Positions 11,080 through 22,932 of a stretch of 64,000 nucleotides of DNA are shown one piece after another. The translations under genes and the position numbers were made by a program. The notes under the pieces were generated by a model. That model worked only from the letters and a program-made list of their open reading frames with translations. It was not told the DNA's origin and searched no databases. The DNA is taken from NCBI GenBank assembly GCA_039111635.1, contig JBCAQO010000001.1:1984001-2048000 (forward strand). Reading direction: 5' to 3'. Source of the stretch: Heterobasidion occidentale (taxonomy: Eukaryota; Basidiomycota; Agaricomycetes; Russulales; Bondarzewiaceae). Every line of letters starts with the position of its first letter. Within the stretch, counting starts at the first letter, position 1.

Positions 11080-12084
11080 TTTCAGCCACTGCGGCTCTGA
11101 TCACCACCATGGGGAGTTTATACGAGTATATTGTGTGTCGCGCTTTTGATCAGAGCTTGATGGCCTATGGCGCGAGGGGGGTTGCGAGGTAATTGGAAGA
11201 CGAGATTGGCACTCCCAATCCGTTGCATCGAAAGGAGGAGCTTTGACTTTCTCTGTCGCAGAGTTTTGCGGTTCTTGTCGACGCGGATTCATACAATGCT
11301 GCCCCCACCATCTGGACGAATTATGAGGGTGCGTCAGAGCTGGCACAGCATAGACACTACCAGCTGGTCTCCGTCTCTGGGTCGCTCCCTTCACGACGCT
11401 ATCATCATCTCTTATTTTCCTTAGGCCCAGACGCCGCATTGATTCTGACTCGGGGCTGGCCAAGTCGCGATTTTTTTGTACGCGGGCACGGTTCACCCAC
11501 CGGAGCCCTCTTGGCTGTCATAGGGTGTTTGTTACTACTTTCGTTTGAATCCGTCGATCATCATCTCTTCGCTGTTCTCTGGGTGCTGTCGTATTTCCTT
11601 TTCTCCAGTACTGTCACTGTCTACGTCTTCCCTTTGCTTCCCGCCGCCCTGTGTGCTTTAGTCGAGTCGAGTACGATACTGTGAAGGTGCGTTTCTTGGA
11701 ACCGGGACTGGTCGCTCAATTTGTTTTACACATCATTATCTTCGCACTCGACTTTTGTCACCGTATATTGTGTCTTCTGGTGAATGTATTTAGGTTTTGC
11801 ATTGGGATGCATGTAGCTATTAGAAACTGAACGTTGTGAGCGTCGAGGTTGCACGTCCCTGCTCGGTACTGGTCTCTCCAGACGTGCTCAATGACGACGC
11901 GATCGGCTGAGGCTGCGCGTCACGTCATAAGTCACGGACGCGCGTTATTTGGCACATGTTTGCCTTGCGCGTCGCGCGTCTCTCCTCTCTCCGCATGGGT
12001 CGTCAGCAAACTCTCGGTGCGCGTGTTCATTGACATCGCCGTTGTTTTTCAGTCGTTGACCGCATCGAAGGCAAATTCTTTGCC
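11080..12084. other. Intergenic region / DNA ligase I promoter
   Basis: About 1 kb of non-coding sequence separates the phosphatase from DNA ligase. An 81-codon hydrophobic open frame at 11439-11684 lacks support and reads like chance. The last 200 bp carry the ACGCG cluster listed separately. Confidence 0.5.
11897..12024 (+). promoter_or_regulatory. Cluster of MCB-like ACGCG elements upstream of DNA ligase I
   Basis: Seven ACGCG cores on either strand occur at 11897, 11916, 11938, 11941, 11968, 11975 and 12020, all 60-190 bp upstream of the DNA ligase start. MBF (Mbp1/Swi6 type) binds ACGCG-containing MCB boxes at G1/S genes in ascomycete yeasts, and yeast CDC9 is such a target. Regulation by MBF here is inferred. 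Confidence 0.5.
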
Positions 12085-15000
12085 ATGCCGCTGAACAAGA
12101 AGGCGCCGCCACAGCAGGCGAACCTCAGGGAGCTGTGGGGCGGCAAGAAGGCCACCGGCAGTCAAGAGAATGTACAGGTCGAGACCGAGGACGTGAGCGC
12201 GTCGAGCGCGTCGGAGCAGGTCGAGACGGGAAAAAACGAGATGGAAATCGATAAACCAAACGGTGTGAAGCCGGAAGATGCCACGGCGACGAGCTGTACG
12301 TGTCTCGTTAGTGTGGTGTTCGTGGGCGCGATACTCATCGCGTGTTAGCTGAGAGTGTGAAGCGCAAGACGTCGCCGTCTGTGCCCGACGGTGGGCCACC
12401 AGAGCTTACTTGCTCAGCAGTGTTCCTGACCATCTGCTCGTAGTGCCATCCGACCGCCCGAAGAGCAAGAAACGCAGAGTGGTGTCATCAGACGAGGAAG
12501 ATGAAGGCGACGCGCCTGCCGAAGGTCCGTTATGCACTATGCATTGTAATGTATGTACTTTGATCAGCGATCACAGAGGCCAAGGCGCCCAGCCCAATCC
12601 CCACCCCGCCCGTTGAGAAGCCGATGAAGTTCGGGCCTCCAAAGAGAAAGCCCAAATCCAAGGCCGTTGTTCATGATGACGACAACGGAGCATCCAAAGC
12701 TTCAACCTCTAAGGGATCGTCTTCCAGCAAGCTTAAGAAACGTAAGACTGTCCCTGCCAAAGTGGTCGAACGTGAGGAGAGCGAAGCGGAGGCAACGTCT
12801 TCACATTCTGCAGATGAGAGAGCCAAGGAAGATTCCGATGGTGAGGAGGAGTTAGAAGAGGAGGAGGAAAGAAAAGTTGCGTCAAAAAAGTAAGCGACAC
12901 TTTCCCGCCTGACAACAGCAGGTCCATTCACGAACTTCGTAGCGCCGAGGTAGCCCTGGATAGGAGGGATGAAGTTGATGTAGAGGGTGGATGGAAAGTC
13001 GGCGATCCGTGAGTTTACATTGTGATCTCTTTTCTCGGGTGCGCTCAGCTGCCACATTATCAGTGTTCCGTATGCGGCTCTGGCGAAGACGTTTGCTCTC
13101 ATCGAGGCGACTACCAAGCGATTAGAGAAGACGTCTCTCCTGACAAGTTTGCTGCTGCTTGTCATCCAGCGGAGCAAGGAAGATGACACAGACTCCCTGC
13201 TGCGGACAGTATATCTCTGCATCAACCGAGTAAACCCAACTCTTTCATTATCACCATCATTAGCTGAATGCGCATATATCTCAGCTCAGCCCAGATTACG
13301 TTGGTATCGAGCTCGGAATCGGCGAGAGCATCTTGGTCAAGGCTATCGGAGAGTCAACAGGACGGAGTCTTCCTGCCATCAAGGCCGAGCTCAAGAAAGA
13401 AGGAGATCTCGGCCTTGTCGCAATGGTATGTGCATATAGTGACTCAAAAAAGCGCTTACGACCGAAAAGCCGGCTTTCAGAACTCGAAAAACATGCAGAA
13501 AACCTTATTTAAGCCTAAGCCCCTCAGTGTGCCCTTCGTCTTCTCCCATTTGAAGGAAATAGCCCTGAGTACTGGTCATTCGGTAAATCACGATTTCACG
13601 TTCGTCTTTAGTATGTGATAAACTTATGCCTCTACCCGAAGTCTCAAAATAAGAAAGTCTCCATCATCACGAAGATCCTCGCAGCATGTCAAGGGCAGGA
13701 AGCCAAATACATTGTCCGCAGTTTGGAAGGCAAGCTCCGAATTGGTAACGCAGAGCGGACTGTGCTCGTCGCAATTGCCCATGCCTCTGTATTGGCGGAG
13801 CAGGAAAGATGTAGGCCGCTCTTCTCTGAATCCCTCATGCGCGAACGACTGACACTCCAAGGAAAGCCGGTAAGAAATGGAAGCAGGAGAAATTAGCCGC
13901 TCGTCTAGAGGAGGGCGCAGGCGTCGTGAAATCTGTTTACAGGTGCCACCTATGCCCTCTTTTTTGCTCACTAAGATCTGACTCAGATTGCATCCAGCGA
14001 GCTTCCGACCTACGACAAAGTCATACCTGCGCTCCTCAAAGTCGGGATCGATGGCCTCCGCGAGCAATGTAAACTCACCCCGGGCGTCCCGCTCAAACCG
14101 ATGCTCGCGAAGCCGACCAAGGCGATCGGCGAGGTTCTCGATCGATTCGAGGGCAAGCGGTTTACGTGTGAGTACAAGTATGATGGCGAGCGTGCGCAGG
14201 TGCACATGCTCGAGGACGGCAAAGTTGGCGTGTTCAGCAGGAACTCGGAAGATATGAGCAAAAAGTACCCGGATCTCGTCGAGCAGCTGCCGCATGTGAG
14301 AGATTTCGTGGAGCCTATCAGTGTTGAGACTGAAGAATTATCATTGACCTCCTGAACTTTGCAGTGCATCAAGGAATCGACGAAATCGTTCGTCCTGGAT
14401 GCGGAAGCTGTCGCGATCGACCGAACGACGGGTAAGCTTATGCCTTTCCAGGAACTGAGCAAGCGGAAACGTAAGGACGTCAAGGTGGAAGATATTCAAG
14501 TCCGAGTGTGCCTTTTTGGATTTGACCTGCTCTACCTGAACGGCGAGCCGCTGTTGCATAAGACTCTCCTCGAACGACGCGAGCTGCTGAAAGAGCATTT
14601 CCAGCCTGTTGAGGGAGAATTTGCGTTCGCCAAGTCAACGGACAACGAGTCCACAGAGGATATCCAGGCGTTCCTGGACGTCAGCGTGAAAGACGGGTGC
14701 GAGGGACTGATGGTCAAGATGCTCGAGAGCGAGGCCAGCTACTACGAGCCTAGCCGCCGTAGCGTGAATTGGCTCAAGGTGAGCATCAACTCTCATCTCC
14801 GAGCATATGATCGTACAGAGACCCTGACGTCGCTTTGCAGCTGAAGAAAGACTACCTCGCTGGGCTCGGCGACTCGCTCGACCTAGCTGTTGTCGGGGGC
14901 TACTACGGCAAGGGCAAGCGCACGAACGTTTACGGCGCGTTCTTGCTCGCCTGCTATGACGCCGACGGCGAGATATTCCAGACGATCTGCAAGATCGGCA

Positions 15001-15476
15001 CGGGGTTCAGTGAGGAGGTGCTCGCGTCGCATTACGCCGTGCTCAAGCCGCTCGAGCTCAGCAAGGCCCGCGGGGACGTCAAGGCGGGCGGCGCGAAGCC
15101 GGACGTGTGGTTCGAGCCCAAGGTAGTGTGGGAGGTGCTCACGGCGGACTTGAGTCTGAGCCCCGTGTATACGGCCGCGATGGGATTGGTACGCACTTGT
15201 TCTGACTTGTTGAGTTGTTCAGCTTACGACGTCGCGGACGTAGGTGGATGATCGGGGTATCTCGCTGCGGTTCCCTCGGTTTATTCGTGTTCGTGATGAC
15301 AAAAACGTTGATGACGCGACGGGACCCGAGCAGGTGAGTTTCCACTCTCGTTTCGCTTCAATCTCGGCCGGTCCATAACTTGGTCTCAGATCGCAGAAAT
15401 GTACGAACGACAGGTGCTTGCGCAGGGGAGCAGCAAGAAGAAGGGCGGAGGCGATGCGGATGACGGGTTCTGGTAA
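12085..15476 (+). CDS. CDC9: DNA ligase I (ATP-dependent, replicative)
   Basis: This multi-exon gene encodes roughly 800-850 residues. The N-terminus is disordered, with a Q-x-x-L-type PIP-box-like segment at about residue 10 (QANLRELW) and basic/acidic nuclear stretches (PKSKKRR, DEEDEGD). The DNA-binding domain follows (about 12940-13910). The nucleotidyltransferase domain has the adenylated lysine in motif I ([12 protein letters not shown]) at about 14170, then [10 protein letters not shown] (motif III) and [11 protein letters not shown] (motif IIIa). CEGLMVKM (motif IV), WLKLKKDY (motif V) and the OB-fold with [14 protein letters not shown] complete it. The enzyme seals Okazaki fragments and excision-repair nicks in the nucleus, loaded by PCNA. 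It ends in [13 protein letters not shown]. The start at 12085 is the first in-frame ATG, and no mitochondrial presequence is visible ahead of it. The early exons in the disordered tail are less certain than the catalytic exons. Confidence 0.93.
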
Positions 15477-15645
15477 TCTTTTGGTTTGATGTCTTACACT
15501 GACGCACGGTGCTTGTATATCAGTCATGCACTGTTTTCTTGCTGCTTATCATTATTCTCGCTCCACGGACGCGTTCCGTCAACGGAACAAGCAAAAGAAC
15601 GAGGCTCTATAAGAAATAGATGGTATGACGCGGCTGATGTGGGGA

Positions 15646-16276
15646 CTATTTTGACGCTCGGCCCTCCGCCTGCGCAGCCTCGATGGCTTCCATCACTTTG
15701 CCTTTAGGCGGTGCAGGGGGCGCAAGCAGCTCCTGCTTCTCCTTGCCTCCGTTGTACCAATAGTTGTAGAAGCGGACGCCCTGGGTGGTTTGGGCGGTTG
15801 CGTTCGTCGCGTGACACGCGAAGAGAAGGTAATTCCGGGGCTGTACCCGCCATGCTAGTGCCCGACGAGGACCCAATTGAGCGGGATGGCAACGGGATGT
15901 CGTGGGAAGGGTGCTCACCGAAGCGCATGAAGACCAGGCTTCATGGGACGCATAAGGCAGTGTGTTTTGGGGAAAACGGAGAGGGCTCACGAGTATGCGG
16001 CGAGGGCGCCGGTCATGGTCCCGGAGATGACATCCTCAGACTTGTTCAAGTCTGCGAGGGCGGCGAGCGGGAGGCCCCAGTTGGCTACCTAAAGATGGTA
16101 TGATGACGGACGTTCAGCGGTGACCGGAGTGGACGTTACTGACCGGTCCCCAGAAGTGTGTGCCTGCGAGGAACGGTGAGGGGGTGAGACAAGCAGGGAC
16201 AGAGAAACGATGTGTGCGCACTGAAGAAGTATTCGCGGGCAGCGGGGGAGCGGAGCCAGGTGAAGAAGGTGGCCAT
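15646..16276 (-). CDS. MPC1: Mitochondrial pyruvate carrier subunit 1
   Basis: Exons on the minus strand are 16276-16222, 16163-16144 (20 nt), 16088-15991, 15938-15919 (20 nt) and 15854-15646, giving 133 residues, right for this family. The protein begins [18 protein letters not shown]. The conserved THFWGP and [15 protein letters not shown] blocks follow, then [32 protein letters not shown] and [11 protein letters not shown]1 forms a heterodimer with an MPC2-type partner in the inner mitochondrial membrane and imports pyruvate for the TCA cycle. Two separate 20-nt internal exons are needed: one carries THFWGP and the other LVFMRF. The total of 402 coding bases is in frame. The start is close upstream of the conserved block, as expected. 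The 3' end lies 170 bp from the convergent DNA ligase stop. Confidence 0.93.
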
Positions 16277-16747
16277 TGTGTGCGGAGGATGAGACGAAGA
16301 GAGACCTCCGAAAACAGAATTTGAGAGGCGCGTTTAGAGCACGTGGCCTGCGCTCGTACACAGTTTCCGTCATCGTGCATCATGGACCACCCCCCAACCG
16401 CGCGGACAAGAACGTGAGCAACTCGTCGAGGCAACCTCCCCGCGTCCTCTCTCTCCTCCTCCCCTTCCCTCTCCTCACCGCCATCCGCGTCCGTCTCGTG
16501 TCCTCTGCCTACCCGAAGCCCTCTCCTGGCCTGAAACAGCATCCCGAAACCCGTCCTAATGGCTTTGCAAGCTCCGACCCCGAAAAGGCAATTTCTCACT
16601 ACCACGTTGCCCTTCTTCTCAAACCCACTCGCAGAATCGGCGGCTGCCTCTTCTTATGTCGCCTCTCTCCTAAGCGCTCATCTCTCTGTTTTCCTAGTAC
16701 CCTTCGACTACCCCGCATCCTAGCATCGCGTTCTCACTGCCCCAGCC
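16277..16747. promoter_or_regulatory. Divergent promoter region between MPC1 and the Gln/Tyr-rich protein gene
   Basis: This 471-bp region lies between two divergent start codons. It is CT-rich on the plus strand around 16430-16500 and 16600-16740. No individual factor site could be assigned with confidence. Confidence 0.45.
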
Positions 16748-18252
16748 ATGGCGTACAACAATCAGTACTACCAGTACCCCGGACAGCAGCAGCCTCCATA
16801 CCAGGCCCCATACCAGACGCCTCAACAACACTATTACCCTCAGCAACAGCAGCAGCAGCAACAGTATCCTGCTCAACAACCTGTCATGGCTCAGTATAAT
16901 ACTGCGCCCACCGTCGCTTTTCCAACTGCCTACACATCTACGGCCGGTCAGCCAACGCCCGTCACATCCTCCCGTCCGCTTCGCACCCAGACACCCCATC
17001 CTCACCGGAGGCACACCAACGCCGGCACGACTAAGCCGGCAAAATCGGCGATGAAAAAAGTCGAGCGCTCGCACACGACCGCTGTCCCCCTCACTCGCGC
17101 GCGCACGCAGTCCGGTGGCGAAGCTCGTGCGCGGCTGGACTCGATCGCCCGCACGCGCACCAACTCGAGCACCAGCAACGTGAAACTCCCCGGTGCGTGC
17201 ATGCACCCGCTCGATAGGCGTCCTCTGATGCTGATGATCTCGGGATGTCGATGATACTACTACAGATCATATCTTTCTCCAGATCCAGCCGCCGAATCGA
17301 TTGACGCTGCACAACTTCGCGGACCAGCACACTTTGAACGAGTTCCAGGAGCACATCTTCCCAATGTGGCGCCTCGGTATCGAACATCATCATGTCGATG
17401 GTCTGAACTGGCACGTTACCTTCTCCGGGAGTCCGTGGAACCTTAACGGCAGTGACTCGAACGAGTACGATGCGCAACTCATGATCCTGTTGATTGCTGA
17501 TTGATCAACAGCAACTTCTCGTGCTTTGTAGGGTGCAAATGATGATATGCCGAATATTCTGGGTCCTAGCAAATCAGGCCCGTCTTGTCTTGCGTTCCTC
17601 GTTCGCTCTAATCTCCATACTCACACCGCCGTGACCCGTGCAGGGCTACGTCTACTTGACCACGATCAACAACGGACGCATGGTGAGTCTTTGTGTTCTG
17701 CTGCAATAATGATGTCATGACCATGGCCGTCCGATCCCACCTCTGACATCACGATCGCGTCTAGCTACACGCGCCCCGCCTCGTCTTCGTCCGCTCCGTG
17801 CCCGACCCAGGTGCCCACTTCTTCGCGATGACGATGAACAACGCCGGCGACGAAATCACGTTCCTCGACCCTCCCGCCGCCGTGTCGCAGAGCCTTGGGC
17901 TCTACATGCGCTCCGTCTTCCCCAGGCGCATCGAGCACGATACGGTTGACAATCACTTCCTGCGCATCCGCGTTAAACAGAGTATCAGCCGTGCGTATCT
18001 TGATCGAAATCTCTTCCGATCGAAATTTCGTGGTCATGCTCTAACCTGATTCCTCGTGCGCCGACAGTACCCAGGATTGACAAGGACTTCTTCCTTGCAC
18101 ACGTCCTCAAAAACGTCAACGGCTTCTACTTCAAGCTCGACGCCAGCGTGCCGCTCGCGCGCAAGGGCTTCCTCGGGCTCGGAGGCAGACAAGAGCTTTG
18201 GGTTTTCAAGGGCTCCCCCCAATGGTGGCGGCAACCGCCGACAGGTCGCTAG
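16748..18252 (+). CDS. Uncharacterised protein with Gln/Tyr/Pro-rich N-terminus and a conserved-looking C-terminal domain
   Basis: I do not recognise this family. My exons are 16748-17192, 17266-17488, 17532-17577, 17644-17682, 17765-17990 and 18068-18252, totalling 1164 bases in frame (387 residues). Residues 1-75 are prion-like Gln/Tyr/Pro-rich sequence with an eight-Gln run. A basic Ser/Thr/Arg-rich linker follows. From about residue 150 a folded domain begins (QIQPPNRLTLHNFADQHTL, HHVDGLNWHVTF). It continues through GYVYLTTINNGRMLHAPRL and FFAMTMNNAGDEITFLDPP to a Trp-rich end (ELWVFKGSPQWWRQPP). The domain is rich in aromatic residues and beta-type strands and has no membrane segment or signal peptide. 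Two joints are unusual: a short 43-nt intron (17489-17531) and a GC-AG intron starting at 17578. Both are needed to keep the frame. Function unknown; a cytosolic or nuclear location is inferred. Confidence 0.68.
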
Positions 18253-19402
18253 CTCTGATTCACTACTCCTACCAATTCGCCTTCCGAACCTCCATTTGTC
18301 TCCATCTTCTATGTGGTATATCTGTCTGGAGTCATCCTTGGGGATCCATCCGATCTGTGTCACTGTATCTGCGCCTTCGTTCGTGCGTCTCCTGTCTTGT
18401 CCAAGCTCGCCTATATGCTTTGATCTGAGCTGCCTTGTTGTGTATATCACGTCCCCGACCGTAACGACCTATCTCGATGATCGCAATTTCTACATACTTA
18501 TACATACAAACCTAAACATCTACGGGCCCCTCCTCTCTTGCTTCTGATTGATGACAGATATCATTGACTGGGTTGACGATCCACGTACTCGATCTCATAC
18601 TATGATATTCTGATATGCTATGCACAATGAATGGTCACAAGTGATTCCCTGTTGTCTGTTTCGAAGTCGGAGAGCTTGAGAGAACGCAAGTCTCATATGC
18701 AGGACATTCGTCTCCAGCGAAGCAACCCAGCCGGGCGGTAGGTGTCTTCTGCAGGACGAGCCCGGCGCTTCGGCGGCCGACCTTGTGTGGGTCTGAATGA
18801 AGTCTGTAATCTCACTCCGGCGTTCTCAATCCCTCCACATTGTCTCCAAGGCCACCATCCACGAGTCCCGTACGAGCGAAAAATAAATACATACAAAAGA
18901 CACGATAATCTGCTAAGCTAGTATCGACGCGACATTAATATTCATGCACGCCGCGGGACGGCGTCGGTGCCTCGTCGGCAGAGGAGGGGGGTATTGTACT
19001 TGTACGAGAGCGACTGGAACTGTATCGCCGTAAGTATATATGTATGTATGTAGTGGTATGTACGCAGAAGGTTGGGGGAGATTCGCATGCCCGGAAGTCC
19101 ACACTGAGGTGTTCATATATAGTGGTGCGATACAGAACATGGAAATGCGAGTGTTGCAAGATGATTTAAATGGGGGGATGTGAGGAGAGGGGGACACGGC
19201 GGAGCGCGAGAGGGCTGCGGGAATACAAGAGGTTTGTGATAGTTCCATGGTGTCATCATGGGCGGGATGAGTGCACTGCGATATGTTATGTGGTTCAGAA
19301 AGAGTGACACATGCACACAGAGGAGACATGAGAAAGGGCAGGGCCAACAACAACACTCGCTAGGGAGCGAAGCCCAGAGGTGAGCGGCGCCAGCGCGCAC
19401 AC
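18253..19402. other. Intergenic region between convergent genes
   Basis: This holds the 3' flanks of two convergent genes. It contains a short TATG/TATA-type repeat near 19031-19050 and otherwise mixed sequence. I see no gene or structural RNA. Confidence 0.6.
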
Positions 19403-21742
19403 TTAGTCGAGCAGGAGGGTCCGCGGGTCCGCGCCTCGCGCAGCACGCATATTGGTGATGCCGCCTGCGACGGAGCTCATACCGTGCGCGTAGAAATACC
19501 CGGCATGAGCGAGCGTCGCCTGTTCGACGAGCGCCCGCACGTCCGTAATCATCAGCGGCCACCCAAACAGTCGCCGGTCCTCGATCGTAAGCAGGTCACC
19601 CATGAAAACAGCACCCTTTGAAGCAATGATATCCAATGCCGATGAATTGCGCTCGTCCGTCGCGATGTAGAACCTGAAATAGAAAGCCGATAGCAAGCGA
19701 AAGGGGAGGAAAGTGTTAAGCCATAATAAGAAATATGATAGGGGAAAGACGTACGGATCATCCTCGTGTGGTGGGTCGAGAGACAGCTGGGTCATATCTG
19801 GTTCTACGTCTGGGACCTCGTACGTCTGAAGAGTACGCAAATCTTTGATCGTCTCGCGTCCCTTATCAAGATGTTTCTTCACTCGCTTGATGTGCGCCTC
19901 TGGCGTACTTTCCATTGCCCATCCGAGCCTGACGACTTCACACGGATATAAGTGTGTGCACATGCGGGATCTAGACTGGTCGGCTTACAGTCGCCTCGGC
20001 GCATATGGGCGCCCATCCACTGTCGACCCTCAGTCAGCTCTCTCATTCGGTTGCTTAGGCGCTCAGCGAGCGCTAGGACGTTGTCTGTGGGACGCATGCC
20101 AAAAAGAACCATCCGAGCGAAGTCTGAGCGTGAAGCTACGGTGGTGAAACGCATAGCGCCCTGAGTACAAATCAAGATTGACAAGGCACGAGGTGAGCGG
20201 ACCGGGGATGCTCAAGTGGGGGGCAGGAATACGCACGGGCTTGCGGTAAAGATGAGTCTCGCCAGCAACGATGACTACGTCTTCTTCGCGATCACTGTAC
20301 TCTTCCACAAAGCCGCGAAGCGATGAACGCTTGACAACCTGACGAATCGGGTCAACAACGGTCTTTGTGTAGTCCATTCCTAGACTGTATGCAGTCAAGG
20401 CCCCGGAGAGTTTAAGTGAAAAGCAAAAAAAAAGGGACGAAGAAAATACTGACGCTCCTCGGAAGGTATATAGGACCTCCCATCCATTTTCTTGAAGTAC
20501 CTTCTCGAGTTTCTCGTCCGAGCTGGTATCCCAGAGGTGAGCACCGTCTTCGTGCTGCAGTGCATCGCGAGCTTCGTGCCACTCAAGGTAGTATCTATCG
20601 GCCGCTAGCTTTGCCTCGAGGCGTTCATATGCTTCCGTTGGATCACGATGTGGCCAATGACCGTTCCGACCAGTCGATGCGTCGTAGCCCTCAGGACTCC
20701 ACTCACCCCGCAATTTTATGTCTTCAGGCAAATGGTCCACGCGGTGGGTCTTCGTAGGATCGTACCAATGGTTCTCAATCACGTACAGCGACGGCAGCTT
20801 CGACTTGTCCTGCTCAAAGACGTTGGGGGACTGATGGTAGGGTCCACGCTGCCAAGCACCATTGCTGAACTCGATGTCGGGCGACTGGCCGTGGAAGCGA
20901 AGCCAATCTGAGACAAGGATGACGGGGTGGGTTTTGCGCAGATGGGTCAGGTTGAGCATTAGCTGCATGGGGATCTCCCACCCCATTTGTTGTTCGAAGG
21001 GTAGCTTTCGCCATTCATCCCAGCCGACGGCGTCGCCTTTGTTTACCATCGGTGCGTACTCGGCACAAACGGTGCTATAAGTGTTAGAGCATCAGTTGAA
21101 GCGCTGATGACAAGCCAGAATTGGAAATTACATGTTGTACTCGCACGCACGCGCATATACAAAGGAAGGCAGAATCAGGGTGCGATTAAGCAATTTTGAC
21201 TGGATTAATGCGGCTTCGATGATGTATCTCATCTACGTGCGGATGAGAATCACGTCATGTGGAGATGTGGCTGCGGTTGTCAGACTCACATTATTCCATC
21301 CTAGGCCGAGACTGTAATCGCGGGAGAAGAAGCCCTTCGTGCCTGCAACCATGTCTCGAATCTCCTCAAGGCTGAGCTGATCAAGTTCTGGGTTGCCCTG
21401 AAGCGTTGGGGCAGTGAAGGGGTTGGATGGGGGGCCATGTGATGGTGGTGGTGGTAGCGACTCGTGAGTGAGTAAGGGAGTGTCGGGAGAGACATATGAT
21501 GGGGGACGGGATGCATATGGTAGTTTGAGGCGCCATTCGTTTGCGCGCGACGCGACTCCGGTCGTGAAAAAAATGATGTGGAACAGGATTCCAGAGAGCG
21601 CAGCGGTCCCGATGAAAAGGCCGATGGTCCCAGTGCGCCCCAAGCTGGGGGCTATTCTGCAGTAGCGGCGAGTTCTGTGTTGTCGGTAGGGAGGAGACGA
21701 AGGAAGGGAATCTGTGCTTTGGGGCAACAAGGGCGAGTACAT
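19403..21742 (-). CDS. O-fucosyltransferase-like type II membrane glycosyltransferase
   Basis: The gene reads down the minus strand from ATG 21742. The first exons are 21742-21290 and 21232-21132, and the third begins at 21074. The N-terminal 50 residues are cytosolic, followed by one signal-anchor helix (TIGLFIGTAALSGILFHIIFF). The luminal part starts at SLGLGWNNMRYIIEAALIQS, typical of fungal O-fucosyltransferase-fold enzymes. LLNRTLILPSFVYARACEYN follows. Near the end are WMGAHMRRGDC, which matches the GDP-fucose-binding H-x-R-x-D motif, and FYIATDERN. The domain order fits a GT-B fold GDP-sugar transferase of the secretory pathway, and Golgi residence is inferred from the anchor. The acceptor is unknown. 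The final residues (ITNMRAARGADPRTLLLD) are read through to a TAA at 19403. Exon joints in the middle were not all resolved. Confidence 0.8.
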
Positions 21743-22932
21743 GACGGAAAACGAGGAGGAGTGAGGCCAAAGCGGCCGCCTGGCTAAAGAGAAAGATTAA
21801 ATACGGGTGGAAGATGCAGTCAGGCGCCCGACACGGTCCCCTCCTCGACTCCCAACAACTGATCAGATTAGTCATCTTCAGCGTTCACTTCGTCTCCTGA
21901 ACGGCGCCCCCCGATCTCCGTGCACCGCCCTCCCTCCCCTCGCCGTCCCCATAGTCCTCTCGGTCCTGCATCGTCTCGACCGCCTCAGCCCAGCCACCAA
22001 GACGGCATTGCCCCGCAGACCCGATTCCGCATACCATGGTGATAATTTGTCTGAACATATAGCACACCAATCGTCTATAGCTCCTCGAGCTGTTGGAGTA
22101 TCTCACATCGCGGTCATTCTGCCCGCTTGCTTGCCGGATGCGGGCTGTTTCCACGGGCAATTTACACACTCGCAAACTTCCATTGGCTTCGTCACAGGTC
22201 CCGGGTACCTGCCTTCTCGCGAACCTTGGTCTTCCCTCCTTCTGAACACCTTTGGACACCGCGGTGCACCCTTCCCGATACTCAAGCAGGCATGAACAGT
22301 GCATGAACAGCCCGCCATCGCAGTCATACAACACAATTTATATTCGGGTATTGTTATGCACTAGCTCAACAACCAAGTCCAAGCTGAAATTCCCAACTCC
22401 AAGGCCTGCATTGGAACTGCAGAGACTTCATTCGACAAACCTTATAGTTTATCTCAATTAGGATATACATTCGAGTGTCCCACGGACCTACAAGGCACCG
22501 AAAAAGGCCAGCATATGAGTATCCTGAACTAATAATGCATCCCTAGCATCAGTTGCGTCGGAGAGCGTCGGAGTGGCTAAATGCGTCGAGCACTAGGAAT
22601 ATCAAATCATGAACGTGCACTACGCAAGGTGGTCCTACCTGGTCCAACACTGGTCCAACGTGCTCAGGTCCCGTCTAGGACGCCAAGACGTACGACGTTA
22701 TTTCGGAAATTGTGGGGAAAAACGGGAAAACAAGGCATCTGCTTCATGCAGATACTCGGCGTAGATCGGTCTATGTTCCAGAGTCAAATAAGTCTGCGTA
22801 TCTAAACACATGATCAAGCTAGCGCGTTGTCAGACGAGAAAAACACATCGGAGGACACCAAAGCAGCTACCCACCGAACAACTGCATATTATACACCCTA
22901 TACAACAACAACGACAACAACAACGACTTGAA
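21743..22932. other. Intergenic region (promoter of the O-fucosyltransferase-like gene, 3' flank of IDI1)
   Basis: This 1.2-kb stretch has no convincing coding signal. A 162-codon plus-strand frame at 21807-22295 has an atypical composition and no conserved features. A CAA-rich tract at its right end is listed separately. Confidence 0.5.
22903..22927. repeat. (CAA)n-type microsatellite, 3' flank of IDI1
   Basis: CAA triplets interrupted by CGA occupy about 25 bp immediately downstream of the IDI1 stop (on the minus strand: TTG-rich). It probably lies in the 3' UTR. No function is implied. Confidence 0.7.

Noticed and set aside
11439..11684. 81-codon hydrophobic frame upstream of DNA ligase
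   Set aside because: It is isolated, has no homology I recognise, and lies in AT/CT-rich flank where Leu/Phe/Val codons arise by chance.
21807..22295. 162-codon plus-strand frame between the O-fucosyltransferase-like gene and IDI1
   Set aside because: Low-complexity Pro/Arg/Ser composition and no splice or domain support; probably promoter sequence of the minus-strand gene.
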